A stretch of 64,000 nt of DNA from Hyphomicrobiales bacterium (GTDB lineage: Bacteria; Pseudomonadota; Alphaproteobacteria; Rhizobiales; Rhizobiaceae): NCBI GenBank assembly GCA_900470285.1, contig UCAG01000009.1, positions 62,001-126,000 on the forward strand, in the 5' to 3' direction. The notes under the pieces are model-generated. The model had not been told where the DNA came from. It saw only the letters and a list, made by a program, of their open reading frames with translations, and searched no databases. Each line of letters starts with the position of its first letter. The first letter of the stretch is position 1. Shown piece by piece: positions 9,127-18,148 of this stretch. The translations under genes and the position numbers were made by a program.

Positions 9127-9840
9127 TTACAGCAAAATCCAGCGGATCATCGGTGCGGCGAAAACATTGACGAGGCCGACCAACACCATCACCAATCCGG
9201 CAATGGTGCCTTCTTCCTGACCGATCTGCTGTGCTTTGGCCACGCCTGCGCCATGGGCACCCATACCAAACAAAGCGCCACGGGCGAGGCCGGATTTCAA
9301 CGGCAGGAAGCGTAATAAAGTATCACCGAGTGCTGCACCGATCACACCGGTAACAACCACAAACAGCGCTGTCAGGTTGGGAATACCGCCGATATCTTCC
9401 GACAAGGCCATCGCAAAAGGTGATGTCACCGAGCGCGGCAGCAGGCTGAGGCGCAGACTGCCATCAAGGCTAAGCAGACTTGCCAGGCCCCATGCCGAGA
9501 AAATAGCCACAGAACTGCCAACCAGAACGCCAAACATCAGCACCGGCCAATATTGCCGGATTGTCGCTCTCTGCTCATAAATCGGCACCGCAAAAGCAAC
9601 CGTTGCAGGCCCCAACAGCATCACCAACCAATGGGTCGCACTGTTATATTCGGCATAGGACGTACGGAATAGTAAAACAGCAGCGATCAGCAAAACCGGT
9701 GCGGCAATGAGTGGTGAGAACCAGACACGCGGCCAGCGGCGATAGAGCTTCTTCGCCAGCAAATAGAACAGGATTGTTGCTGCTGACCAGAGCAACATCA
9801 TCCACAGTGCAGGTGTTAAATAACCCTCTAACCCTCTCAT
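9127..9840 (-). CDS. lrgB: LrgB/CidB-family membrane protein
   Basis: This 237-residue protein with about seven membrane segments shows the LrgB signatures: FGVLVGSSVAIFSAWGLASLL, LPRSVTSPFAMALSEDIGGIPNLTALFVV-like sequence, GLARGALFGMGAHGAGVAKA and a late EEGTIAGLVMVLVG. The family acts with LrgA/CidA; in Staphylococcus they modulate murein hydrolase activity, and in other bacteria and plants relatives export pyruvate or glycolate. The start overlaps the lrgA stop by four bases, so the two are translationally coupled. The glycolate/pyruvate role would suit the C2/C3 acid genes in this window but is only inference. Confidence 0.9.
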   Translation of the reverse strand: MRGLEGYLTPALWMMLLWSAATILFYLLAKKLYRRWPRVWFSPLIAAPVLLIAAVLLFRTSYAEYNSATHWLVMLLGPATVAFAVPIYEQRATIRQYWPVLMFGVLVGSSVAIFSAWGLASLLSLDGSLRLSLLPRSVTSPFAMALSEDIGGIPNLTALFVVVTGVIGAALGDTLLRFLPLKSGLARGALFGMGAHGAGVAKAQQIGQEEGTIAGLVMVLVGLVNVFAAPMIRWILL

Positions 9841-10256
9841 GATGAATGCCTCATTTTCTGCAAATGACGGCTCAGACGCAAACCTGCTTCAACGGCCAAT
9901 GCGGTAGAAATCATCACGATTACCGTACCAAGCAGAATAACCGCGAGAATTTTCAAACCCAACAGCCCGAAAAACTCATGATGATCGAGCACGGCAAGAA
10001 CTGCAGGGATAAAGAACAGCAACATTTCTGCCAGATACCATTGCGCACCGCGGCGTACAGTCAGCAGATTCATGCCGCCGGTCATCAGCAATATAAATAA
10101 TAAGAACAGACCAACCACACTGCCGGGCACCGGCATATGCGTTACTCTGACAATACCCTCACCCAAAGCCCAGAAACCGGCGATCAATGCGATCTGGCCG
10201 ATCCGGCTGCTTTGCACCCAATGACGGACTCCTCCCGACAGTTGAGCTGGAGACAT
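9837..10256 (-). CDS. lrgA: LrgA/CidA-family holin-like membrane protein
   Basis: This 139-residue protein has four hydrophobic segments and the family core: FWALGEGIVRVTHMPVPGSVVGLFLLF, then LLFFIPAVLAVLDHHEF. Length is normal. It is the first gene of the lrgAB pair and is transcribed away from a LysR gene 107 bases upstream, the arrangement seen for cidAB with its LysR activator CidR. Confidence 0.9.
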   Translation of the reverse strand: MSPAQLSGGVRHWVQSSRIGQIALIAGFWALGEGIVRVTHMPVPGSVVGLFLLFILLMTGGMNLLTVRRGAQWYLAEMLLFFIPAVLAVLDHHEFFGLLGLKILAVILLGTVIVMISTALAVEAGLRLSRHLQKMRHSS

Positions 10257-10307
10257 TTTATGGCACTCTTTTCATGAAAAATTACTTTCCTCCCTTATAC
10301 GCGAAGA

Positions 10308-10335
10308 TCAATCATGATAAAAATGAATTGATTGA
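10308..10335. promoter_or_regulatory. inverted repeat in the lrgA-lysR divergent promoter
   Basis: Arms tcaatca (10308-10314) and tgattga (10329-10335) are separated by 14 bases in the 107-bp divergent gap. Size and position fit a LysR binding site; binding is not shown. Confidence 0.45.
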
Positions 10336-10363
10336 ATAGAATTAAGTCCTAAAAGGAATAGTG

Positions 10364-11242
10364 ATGGAACTGCGCACGTTACGGATATTTACGGAGGTTG
10401 TCCGGCAAGGCGGTTTCACGCAGGCCGCTAAAACGGTCTTTCTGACCCAGTCTGCCGTCAGCAAAGCCGTGCGCCAGCTTGAAGATGAACTGGGCTTAAC
10501 CCTGCTCGACCGTAACGGCCATAAATCGGTGATGACTGATGCCGGAGAAGTGGTATTCCAGCGCGCTCTGCGTATGCTGGCAGAGCAGGACGATCTGAAA
10601 ACCGAACTGGCGGAACTACAGGGACTGACCAAAGGCGTGCTACGGCTTGGGCTGCCACCGATCGGCAGTGACGCACTATTTGCACCAATGTTTGCGATTT
10701 ACCGTCGTCTTTATCCCGGCATTGATATTCATCTTGTTGAACATGGCAGTAAAAAACTCGAAGATATGGTGCGCGACGGCGAAGTGGATCTCGGTGCATC
10801 CCTCTTGCCTGCGCCGGATGAATTTGACTGGCAAAATGTCCGCAAAGAGCCGATTGATGTGCTGATCCCTGCTTCGCACCCGCTGGCCGATCAACCGTTT
10901 ATTCCCTTGAAACAATTACAGGATATGCCGTTTATCCTGTTTGACAGTGCCTTTGCGCTCAATCCGATCATTCTTAATGCCTGCCGTAGTCAGGGTTTCA
11001 CACCATCCATTGCCGCACGTTCCAGCCAGATTAATTTCATCATCGAGCTGGTTTATGCAGGGCTTGGTATCGGCTTTCTTCCGCGCCTGATTGCCGAGCA
11101 GCGGGTGCGCGACGGTGTCCGCCATATCACCCTCACCGAACCGGACCTTTCATGGGATATGGCATGGGTTTGGCGGCGCGGCGCTTATCTGCCTCATGCG
11201 GCGCGTGCATGGCTGGAACTGGCCGCGCGTTTTCAACACTGA
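10364..11242 (+). CDS. LysR-family transcriptional regulator
   Basis: The 292-residue product has an N-terminal winged helix-turn-helix (ELRTLRIFTEVVRQGGFTQAAKTVFLTQSAVSKAVRQLE) and a periplasmic-binding-protein-like effector domain from about residue 90. ATG 10364 is chosen because AAGGA lies six bases upstream; GTG 10361 is too close. It is divergent from lrgAB, which suggests it controls that pair as CidR does. gcdH follows 188 bases downstream on the same strand, and LysR regulators of gcdH also exist in other bacteria, so the target is not settled. Confidence 0.92.
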   Translation: MELRTLRIFTEVVRQGGFTQAAKTVFLTQSAVSKAVRQLEDELGLTLLDRNGHKSVMTDAGEVVFQRALRMLAEQDDLKTELAELQGLTKGVLRLGLPPIGSDALFAPMFAIYRRLYPGIDIHLVEHGSKKLEDMVRDGEVDLGASLLPAPDEFDWQNVRKEPIDVLIPASHPLADQPFIPLKQLQDMPFILFDSAFALNPIILNACRSQGFTPSIAARSSQINFIIELVYAGLGIGFLPRLIAEQRVRDGVRHITLTEPDLSWDMAWVWRRGAYLPHAARAWLELAARFQH

Positions 11243-11430
11243 TAAAGGCTGACAGGCATTTTCATCAGGAAATTCAGGCTCGTTTCTTCCGAACCTCCTG
11301 ACAAAACTGAACTTACCCAAGGTGAGTATTACCGAGTTGATGCGCAGAATTCATAACTAAAGTGCAAATAAGGGTTTGCAGTTTTAGGGTAGTCGTCTGA
11401 GAATGAGTCAAATTTATCGGGAGATAGTAA

Positions 11431-12618
11431 ATGAGTGACATGACAAAATTTTCATGGAGCGATCCGTTCCTGCTCGATGATCAGTTGTCTGATGATGAGC
11501 GCATGATCCGCGATTCCGCTGCGGCTTTTGCCAAGAGCGAATTGCTGCCGCGCATTGAAGAAGCCTATCTGGAAGAAGCTGTACAGCCTGAACTGTTCCG
11601 CCTGATGGGGCAGGCCGGTCTGCTCGGTGTGACATTGCCGGAAAAATACGGTGCGGCTGAAGCCAATTATGTTTCCTACGGTCTCGTTGCCCGTGAGGTT
11701 GAGCGCATCGACTCCGGCTATCGCTCGATGATGAGCGTGCAGTCTTCCCTCGTGATCTACCCGATTTTTGCCTATGGTTCAGAAGAGCAGAAAGACAAAT
11801 ATCTGCCGGGTCTGGTCTCCGGCGAACTGATCGGCTGCTTTGGCCTGACCGAACCGGATGCCGGTTCCGATCCTGCAGGCATGAAAACCCGCGCAGAGAA
11901 AACCGCGACCGGCTACAAGCTGCACGGCTCGAAAATGTGGATTTCCAACTCCCCGATCGCCGATGTATTCGTGGTCTGGGCAAAGTCGGTTGCCCATGAC
12001 AACCAGATCCGTGGTTTCGTGCTTGAAAAAGGCATGAAAGGTCTGAGCGCGCCGAAGATCGGCGGCAAACTTTCGCTGCGTGCATCCGTCACCGGTGAAA
12101 TCGTTATGGACGGCGTGGAAGTTGGCGAAGATGCGCTGCTGCCAAATGTTTCCGGCCTCAAAGGTCCGTTCGGCTGCCTTAACCGCGCCCGCTACGGTAT
12201 TTCATGGGGTGTACTGGGTGCGGCGGAAGATTGCTGGCACCGTGCGCTGCAATATGGTCTGGATCGCAAGCAGTTCAACCGTCCGCTGGCGCAGACACAG
12301 CTTTTCCAGAAGAAGCTGGCTGACATGCAGACAGAAATCACGCTCGGCCTTCAGGGTTCGCTGCGTGTTGGCCGTCTGATGGACGATCACAAATTCGCAC
12401 CGGAAATGATTTCGCTGATGAAGCGCAACAATTGCGGTAAAGCGCTCGACATCGCCCGTCAGGCACGTGACATGCATGGTGGTAACGGTATTCAGATCGA
12501 ATATCACGTGATGCGCCATTCACAGAATCTGGAAACAGTGAATACTTATGAAGGGACCCATGACGTTCACGCGCTGATCCTCGGCCGTGCGCAGACCGGT
12601 CTTCAGGCATTCTTTTAA
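11431..12618 (+). CDS. gcdH: glutaryl-CoA dehydrogenase
   Basis: This 395-residue FAD enzyme oxidises and decarboxylates glutaryl-CoA to crotonyl-CoA in lysine, hydroxylysine and tryptophan breakdown. Acyl-CoA dehydrogenase landmarks are [35 protein letters not shown], the C-terminal FAD contact [17 protein letters not shown], and the catalytic base Glu374 in [17 protein letters not shown], all in the form typical of GcdH rather than chain-length-specific dehydrogenases. The next gene is a family III CoA-transferase that can make glutaryl-CoA, and an L-lysine 6-dehydrogenase-like gene lies at 39.8 kb. Confidence 0.93.
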   Translation: MSDMTKFSWSDPFLLDDQLSDDERMIRDSAAAFAKSELLPRIEEAYLEEAVQPELFRLMGQAGLLGVTLPEKYGAAEANYVSYGLVAREVERIDSGYRSMMSVQSSLVIYPIFAYGSEEQKDKYLPGLVSGELIGCFGLTEPDAGSDPAGMKTRAEKTATGYKLHGSKMWISNSPIADVFVVWAKSVAHDNQIRGFVLEKGMKGLSAPKIGGKLSLRASVTGEIVMDGVEVGEDALLPNVSGLKGPFGCLNRARYGISWGVLGAAEDCWHRALQYGLDRKQFNRPLAQTQLFQKKLADMQTEITLGLQGSLRVGRLMDDHKFAPEMISLMKRNNCGKALDIARQARDMHGGNGIQIEYHVMRHSQNLETVNTYEGTHDVHALILGRAQTGLQAFF

Positions 12619-12631
12619 TAACTGATAATCG

Positions 12632-12698
12632 CCCGCTTTCTCAGCCTGTACCGGTACGGATTATTTGTCCGGTACAGGCGCGATGAAAGCGGGTTTTT
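12632..12698 (+). terminator. large nested hairpin between gcdH and the CoA-transferase
   Basis: Outer arms cccgctttc (12632-12640) and gaaagcggg (12685-12693) enclose inner arms gcctgtaccgg (12644-12654) and ccggtacaggc (12669-12679); TTTTT follows at 12694. The structure is complete enough to terminate transcription, yet the next gene starts only 20 bases later in the same direction. It may separate, attenuate or process the two messages. Confidence 0.75.
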
Positions 12699-12717
12699 CA
12701 TATCCGGAGCAAATCTG

Positions 12718-13863
12718 ATGCAGGCGCCGCTGGAAGGCATTAAAGTCGTTGAACTGGCACGTATTCTTGCAGGGCCGTGGATCGGCCAGACATTGGCGGA
12801 TCTCGGCGCCGATGTCATTAAGGTAGAAAGTCCTGAGGGCGATGACACCCGCCAATGGGGGCCGCCTTATATTGATGACGGTGCAGAACAATCTGCAGCC
12901 TATTATCATGCCTGCAACCGCGGCAAGCGCTCGATCACCTGCGATTTTCGTGAAGATGCAGGGCGTGAGACTGTACTCAAACTCATCAAAGATGCTGATA
13001 TTGTCATCGAGAATTTCAAACTCGGCGGGTTGCAGAAATACGGCCTTGATTATGACTCTCTGAAAGCAATCAATCCCCGTCTGATCTATTGCTCGGTCAC
13101 GGGTTTCGGCCATGACGGGCCTTATGCAGCACGCGCCGGTTATGATTTTATGATTCAGGGCATGAGCGGCATTATGGATATTACCGGCGATCCGAAAGGT
13201 GAGCCGCAGAAAATCGGCGTGGCACTGGTCGATATTATCACCGGTCTTTACGGCGTTATCGGCATCCAGTCCGCGCTGTTACATCGCCAAGCCACCGGCC
13301 TCGGTCAGCATATTGATATGTCGCTGTTTGATTGCATGACCGGCGTTCTCGCCAATCAGGCCATGAATTTCCTCGCCTCCGGCATAGCACCGAAACGTCT
13401 CGGTAATGCCCATCCGAATATTGCGCCCTATCAGACATTGCCGGTGAAAGACGGCTATTTCATTATTGCCTGCGGTAATGACGGACAATTTGCCAAGCTC
13501 GCCGGTGCTCTCGGACTGTCTGAGCTGGCCGTGGATGAAAAATTCCGCACCAATGCCGCGCGTGTTCGCAATCGTGATGAACTGACAGCATTACTGGAAG
13601 CAAAGACCAGTCTCTGGCTGCGGGATGATCTGCTTGCGGCACTGGAAAAGCTCGCAGTACCGGCAGGACCGATCAATACGATTGCCGATGTGTTCAGCGA
13701 TCCGCAATTTATCGCCCGTCAGATGCGGGTGGATAATCAGGGCGTTCCGGGGCTGCGCACGCCGCTGAAATTCTCCAATGCAGAGCTGAAAACAGGTCTG
13801 CGCTCCCCGCGTTTAGGTGAGCATACGGAGGAAATTCTGGCGGAATTAAACGCTCAAAAATAA
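12718..13863 (+). CDS. family III CoA-transferase (CaiB/BaiF), probably succinyl-CoA:glutarate type
   Basis: This 381-residue enzyme moves CoA between carboxylic acids through an aspartyl-CoA thioester. Landmarks are GIKVVELARILAGPWIGQTLADLGADVIKVE, the segment NRGKRSITCDF and the catalytic Asp143 in RAGYDFMIQGMSG. Its neighbour gcdH uses glutaryl-CoA, and such pairs in other bacteria and mammals (SUGCT) activate free glutarate with succinyl-CoA, so glutarate is the likely acceptor (inference). ATG 12718 has GGAG about 10 bases upstream, just past the nested hairpin, and a terminator follows the stop. Confidence 0.85.
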   Translation: MQAPLEGIKVVELARILAGPWIGQTLADLGADVIKVESPEGDDTRQWGPPYIDDGAEQSAAYYHACNRGKRSITCDFREDAGRETVLKLIKDADIVIENFKLGGLQKYGLDYDSLKAINPRLIYCSVTGFGHDGPYAARAGYDFMIQGMSGIMDITGDPKGEPQKIGVALVDIITGLYGVIGIQSALLHRQATGLGQHIDMSLFDCMTGVLANQAMNFLASGIAPKRLGNAHPNIAPYQTLPVKDGYFIIACGNDGQFAKLAGALGLSELAVDEKFRTNAARVRNRDELTALLEAKTSLWLRDDLLAALEKLAVPAGPINTIADVFSDPQFIARQMRVDNQGVPGLRTPLKFSNAELKTGLRSPRLGEHTEEILAELNAQK

Positions 13864-13882
13864 GTCAAAAACAGTACTTCAG

Positions 13883-13909
13883 AAGGCCGCTTTCAGCGGC
13901 CTTTTTATT
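13883..13909 (+). terminator. Rho-independent terminator after the CoA-transferase
   Basis: Arms aaggccgct and agcggcctt followed by TTTTT. Confidence 0.9.
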
Positions 13910-14329
13910 GACTGATCATCCGGTAAAACAGGCGATGACATATTGCCGTTACAAAACTGACTCGTGATTTGGTTGATTTGCCTGCAGAATGAAGGTCTTG
14001 TCCGCTGAAATGACAGGGTTTTTATCCACATAAAGACAGATTTTTTTCATCAGCCACATTTATTGTATTTTACTTAAGTTACCAATGTTGATAAAATATT
14101 TTATCCTATTGAATAATATGATTTTCTGGCAATTTGTTTTAGTTTCGTTCTTTGTAATAAAATTTTAGAATTAGCCAATAATATTGCTAGAAATAACAAA
14201 GTTTCTCTTTTGTTTTAAAATAATCTCCTTCGACTAAAGGCGTAAGGCTGAGAACTGAAAATAGATATTTGACTCTGCCTGAAAAACACATACTAGAATC
14301 CGGCTCTGTACTTTAACAGGGAGGGTTAT
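13910..14329. other. AT-rich non-coding region upstream of oppA
   Basis: About 420 bases with long A/T runs, especially 14040-14225, and no plausible gene; a minus-strand frame from 14234 is a shadow of oppA. The region probably carries the opp promoter and bends easily. The oppA ribosome site is GGGAGGG at about 14319-14325. Confidence 0.5.
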
Positions 14330-15922
14330 ATGTATCGTAAAATTTTGCTCGCAGGTGTCTGCGCACTCACACTGACCGGCGCTTTTGCCGGTGCTGCTGC
14401 CGCTGAAGTCGTTCTGAACCGTGGTAACGACACCGATCCGGCAACACTGGATCATCACCGCACATCCACCGTTTCCGAGCGCAATGTATTGCAGGATCTC
14501 TATGACGGACTGGTCATTCAGGATGCTGACGGTCAGGTTGTTGCAGGCGTTGCCAAATCCTGGGACATTTCTGAAGACGGTCTGGTTTACACATTCCACC
14601 TGCGTGATGATGCAAAATGGTCGAATGGCGATAAAGTAACCGCCGCTGACTTCCTGTTTACGTTCCGCCGTATTATGGATCCGAAAACTGCTGCAGGTTA
14701 TGCCAGCATTCTGTTCCCGATTAATAATTCAGAACTTGTTGTATCCGGCAAGAAACCACTTGAAGAATTGGGTGTTGAAGCTGTTGACGATGCGACACTC
14801 AAGATCACGCTACACACTCCGACACCATATTTTCTTGAATTGCTGACCCATCAAACCGGCCTGCCAATGAATAAGAAAAGCGTTGAGGAAAACGGTGATA
14901 AATTCACTACACCGGGCAAAATGGTCACCAATGGTGCCTATCAGCTGGTAAGCTTTACGCCGAACGACAAAATCGTCATGAAGAAAAACCCGCATTATTA
15001 TGATGCGGCCAATGTTAAAATTGATGTCATTAACTGGATTCCGTTTGAAGACCGCGCCAGCTGTATGCGCCGTTTTGAAGCCAAAGAAGTTCAGATTTGT
15101 TCGGACGTTCCGGCTGAACAGTTGACGTATGTGAAGCAAAATCTTGCCAAAGAGTTCCGTATGGCGCCTTATCTCGGCTCCTATTATCTGCCGGTTAAAG
15201 GCAAGGTTGCCGACAGCAAGCTGAAAGACCCGCGCGTTCGCGAAGCTATTTCTATGGCCATTGACCGCGAGTTCATGGCAGAACAGGTCTGGCAAGGTAC
15301 AATGCTCCCGGCCTATTCTATCGTTCCTCCGGGCATTGCCAATTATGTTGAAGGCGGCGTAAAAGCTGAATATGCCGGTGAAGACATGCTGGAGCGTGAA
15401 GACAAGGCTAAAGCCCTGCTGAAAGAAGCCGGTGTTGAACCGAATACACTGTCCGTTGAACTGCTGTATAACACTTCGGAAAACCACAAGAACACAATGG
15501 CTGCCATTGCTGATATGCTGAGCAATATCGGCATCAAAGCAACACTCAATGAAACTGAGGGCGCAACCTATTTCAACTTCCTGCGTGAAGATGGTCCTTT
15601 TGACATTGCCCGCGCAGGCTGGATCGGCGATTATAATGATCCGCAGAACTTCCTGTTCCTGACCCAGAGCGATGTCAGCTTTAACTATTCCAAATGGAAG
15701 AACAAAGACTACGATGCTCTGATGGCGAAAGCAGCAATCACGATCGACCTCAAAGAACGTGCTAAGATTTTGGCAGATGCAGAGCGTTTGTTGCTTAAAG
15801 AAACAGCCGTTATTCCAGTGCTGTATTATTCATCAACCGCATTGGTCTCAGAAAAAGTTGAAGGCTGGAACGATAATATTCTGAACACGCACAAAACCCG
15901 CTGGCTGTCACTGAAACAGTAA
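14330..15922 (+). CDS. oppA: oligopeptide ABC transporter, periplasmic binding protein (OppA-like)
   Basis: The 530-residue product starts with a signal peptide (MYRKILLAGVCALTLTGAF..., cleavage likely after AGAAAA) and continues as a cluster C solute-binding protein: NRGNDTDPATLDHHRTSTV, LYDGLV, SWDISEDGLVYTFHLRDDAKWSNGD, DPRVREAISMAIDRE and RAGWIGDYNDPQNFL. These match OppA/MppA, which deliver oligopeptides (or murein tripeptide) to the OppBC channel. It is the first gene of a four-gene cluster with permeases and a fused ATPase downstream; a 157-bp gap with a palindrome follows it, a common place for message processing that leaves the binding protein more abundant. Confidence 0.93.
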   Translation: MYRKILLAGVCALTLTGAFAGAAAAEVVLNRGNDTDPATLDHHRTSTVSERNVLQDLYDGLVIQDADGQVVAGVAKSWDISEDGLVYTFHLRDDAKWSNGDKVTAADFLFTFRRIMDPKTAAGYASILFPINNSELVVSGKKPLEELGVEAVDDATLKITLHTPTPYFLELLTHQTGLPMNKKSVEENGDKFTTPGKMVTNGAYQLVSFTPNDKIVMKKNPHYYDAANVKIDVINWIPFEDRASCMRRFEAKEVQICSDVPAEQLTYVKQNLAKEFRMAPYLGSYYLPVKGKVADSKLKDPRVREAISMAIDREFMAEQVWQGTMLPAYSIVPPGIANYVEGGVKAEYAGEDMLEREDKAKALLKEAGVEPNTLSVELLYNTSENHKNTMAAIADMLSNIGIKATLNETEGATYFNFLREDGPFDIARAGWIGDYNDPQNFLFLTQSDVSFNYSKWKNKDYDALMAKAAITIDLKERAKILADAERLLLKETAVIPVLYYSSTALVSEKVEGWNDNILNTHKTRWLSLKQ

Positions 15923-15953
15923 GTATTTTTACTGGCAGGCTGCATTGGTCAAA

Positions 15954-15991
15954 GCGTATCCCGAAAGTGTAAAAAAGTTTTCGGGATACGC
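15954..15991. repeat. palindromic repeat between oppA and oppB (RIME-like)
   Basis: Perfect 13-base arms gcgtatcccgaaa (15954-15966) and tttcgggatacgc (15979-15991). The form, CCCGAAA-GTGT followed by TTTTCGGG with a GC-rich outer arm and trailing TAAAAAC, resembles the dispersed palindromes of Rhizobiales genomes. It may also act as an mRNA stabiliser 3' of oppA. Confidence 0.6.
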
Positions 15992-16079
15992 GTAAAAACG
16001 GTGCAGCCTGTTGCATATCAAGTCATTTTAACTTTGCCGCAGCCATTGTTTTTATGAAGGCTGCAGTCAGGAAAATTAT

Positions 16080-17003
16080 ATGTTGAGCTATACGCTGCGG
16101 CGGCTGGCCAGCGCGATCCCGACGATATTTATCATCATCACGCTGACCTTCTTCATGATCCGGTTGGTTCCGGGTGGCCCGTTCGATCTTGAGCGCCCGA
16201 TTGACCCGCTGATCCTCGAAAACCTGAAAAAAGCCTATAATATGGATGCGCCTTTATGGCAGCAATATCTGATTTATTTAGGCAATCTGCTCAAAGGCGA
16301 TCTGGGGCCAAGCTTTGCCCGCCGTGACTTTACGGTCAATGATCTGTTTGCATCAGGTTTACCGGTTTCCATTCTGCTCGGCAGTCTTGCGCTCACACTT
16401 GCTGCAGTGCTCGGCACTCTGCTCGGTGCGCTTGCAGCACTGCGCCAGAATTCATGGCTCGATTATACGATTGTTGCTGTAGCAACATTCGGTATTACCA
16501 CCCCCAATTTCGTTGTCGCACCGCTGCTTAGCCTGTTCTTCGGCGTTATTCTCGGCTGGGTACCTGCCGGTGGCTGGTCATCAGCCAATATGCTGTATTG
16601 GATATTGCCGATCACCACACTGGCACTGCCGCAGGTCGCAGTGATTGCCCGCTTAGTGCGTGGCTCCACCATTGAAGCTTTACGTGCCAACCATGTGCGC
16701 ACAGCCCGTGCCTATGGTCTGCCTGCCCGTATTGTCGTTGGTGTTCATGCATTACGTGCGGCCCTTCTGCCTGCCGTTTCCTATCTTGGGCCGACAGCCG
16801 CAGCTCTTCTCACCGGTTCGGTGGTAGTGGAAACCATTTTCGGTATTCCGGGCATCGGCCGTTATTTCGTGCAAGGCGCATTGGGGCGCGACTATACATT
16901 GGTGATGGGCACTGTTGTGGTCATCTCGGTCTTTGTCGTGCTGTTCAACTTAATTGTTGACCTGATCTATGCTTATCTTGATCCGCGGGTGCGCTATGAC
17001 TGA
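16080..17003 (+). CDS. oppB: oligopeptide ABC transporter permease OppB
   Basis: This 307-residue inner-membrane protein has six predicted helices and the standard OppB ends: MLSYTLRRLASAIPTIFIIITLTFFMIRLVPGGPF at the start, the EAA loop region VRTARAYGLPARIVVGVHALRAALLP that docks to the ATPase, and FGIPGIGRYFVQGALGRDY and DLIYAYLDPRVRYD at the end. It forms the channel with OppC. Its last codons overlap the start of oppC by eight bases. Confidence 0.95.
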   Translation: MLSYTLRRLASAIPTIFIIITLTFFMIRLVPGGPFDLERPIDPLILENLKKAYNMDAPLWQQYLIYLGNLLKGDLGPSFARRDFTVNDLFASGLPVSILLGSLALTLAAVLGTLLGALAALRQNSWLDYTIVAVATFGITTPNFVVAPLLSLFFGVILGWVPAGGWSSANMLYWILPITTLALPQVAVIARLVRGSTIEALRANHVRTARAYGLPARIVVGVHALRAALLPAVSYLGPTAAALLTGSVVVETIFGIPGIGRYFVQGALGRDYTLVMGTVVVISVFVVLFNLIVDLIYAYLDPRVRYD

Positions 17004-18147
17004 TATCTCAACCAATCTGCCGTCTCACGGCGCACCGGAAGGCAACGCAGCCGTTGCCGGCCGCTCACTCTGGCAGGATGCATGGATCAGACTGCGCCGC
17101 AACCGCGCTGCCGTGGCCAGTGCTGTTGTCCTGATTTTCCTGTCGCTGATCGGGATTTTCGGGCCGATGGTCAGCCCGCATCCTTATGAGAAAATCTACC
17201 CGCAATTTGTACGTGTGGCACCAAGCCTTGAAGCTTACCCGCGTGCGGATACCATTATTCCCGGCCTTGAGCGGGAAATGGCGCGCGCCCGCCTTAAAGG
17301 CGGAGAACCGGAACTATCCGGTTCAAAGCTTAGAGTTGATGTCACCTCAAGCGCAGGTCGCGAGCTGGATGAGCGTTTACTGCGCTATTTCGAACGTTCC
17401 GATCTGTTCAGCAATCCGAAACTGGAACTGGCATCCGACAAGCTGAGCGGCAAACTCTCACTTGATGTGGCACGGAATTATTTCTTCTTCGGTACCGACA
17501 ATCTCGGCCGCGATATGATGACCCGCACCTTTATCGGTGTGCGTATTTCTCTCGCGATCGGCCTGCTGGCTTCCGTGATGGCACTGGTTCTCGGCGTCAG
17601 TTATGGGGCAATTTCCGGTTATCTCGGCGGCCGTGCCGACAATATCATGATGCGTATTGTCGATATTCTCTATTCCCTGCCCTTCATCTTCTTCGTCATT
17701 CTGATGCTGGTGTTCTTCGGGCGGTCGATTATCATCATCTTCATTGCTATCGGTGCAACGGAATGGCTGGATATGGCTCGTATTGTACGCGGTCAGACCC
17801 TCAGTCTTAAACGGCAGGAATTTGTGCAGGCGGCAGAAGCTCTTGGAGCTACGCGACGAGGCATTATCACCCGTCACATCATTCCGAATGCGCTGGGGCC
17901 GGTGATTGTTTTCGTTACCCTGCTGGTACCGAAAGCCATTCTGCTCGAAAGCTTGCTGTCCTTCCTCGGTCTTGGTGTTCAGGATCCGATGACATCGCTC
18001 GGCCTGCTGATCTCTGAAGGGGCGCAGAATATGCGCGGTGCTTCATGGCAGCTGATTTTCCCTGCGGTCACCCTGACACTCATTCTCTTTGCGCTGAACT
18101 TCCTGGGCGACGGCCTGCGTGACAGCCTTGATCCGAAGGACCGTTAA
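16996..18147 (+). CDS. oppC: oligopeptide ABC transporter permease OppC with a long periplasmic insertion
   Basis: ATG 16996 overlaps the end of oppB, giving 383 residues; usual OppC proteins are near 300. Residues about 40-60 are the first helix, followed by a roughly 90-residue hydrophilic stretch (about 67-155; ...VRVAPSLEAYPRADTI... to ...LSLDVARNYFF) before the typical FGTDNLGRDMMTRTFIGVRISLAIG. The core has the EAA loop EALGATRRGIITRHIIPNALGPVIV and the C-terminal LGDGLRDSLDPKDR. The insertion lies on the periplasmic side and could touch the binding protein (inference). One base separates the stop from the ATPase start. Confidence 0.93.
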   Translation: MTDISTNLPSHGAPEGNAAVAGRSLWQDAWIRLRRNRAAVASAVVLIFLSLIGIFGPMVSPHPYEKIYPQFVRVAPSLEAYPRADTIIPGLEREMARARLKGGEPELSGSKLRVDVTSSAGRELDERLLRYFERSDLFSNPKLELASDKLSGKLSLDVARNYFFFGTDNLGRDMMTRTFIGVRISLAIGLLASVMALVLGVSYGAISGYLGGRADNIMMRIVDILYSLPFIFFVILMLVFFGRSIIIIFIAIGATEWLDMARIVRGQTLSLKRQEFVQAAEALGATRRGIITRHIIPNALGPVIVFVTLLVPKAILLESLLSFLGLGVQDPMTSLGLLISEGAQNMRGASWQLIFPAVTLTLILFALNFLGDGLRDSLDPKDR

Positions 18148-18148
18148 G

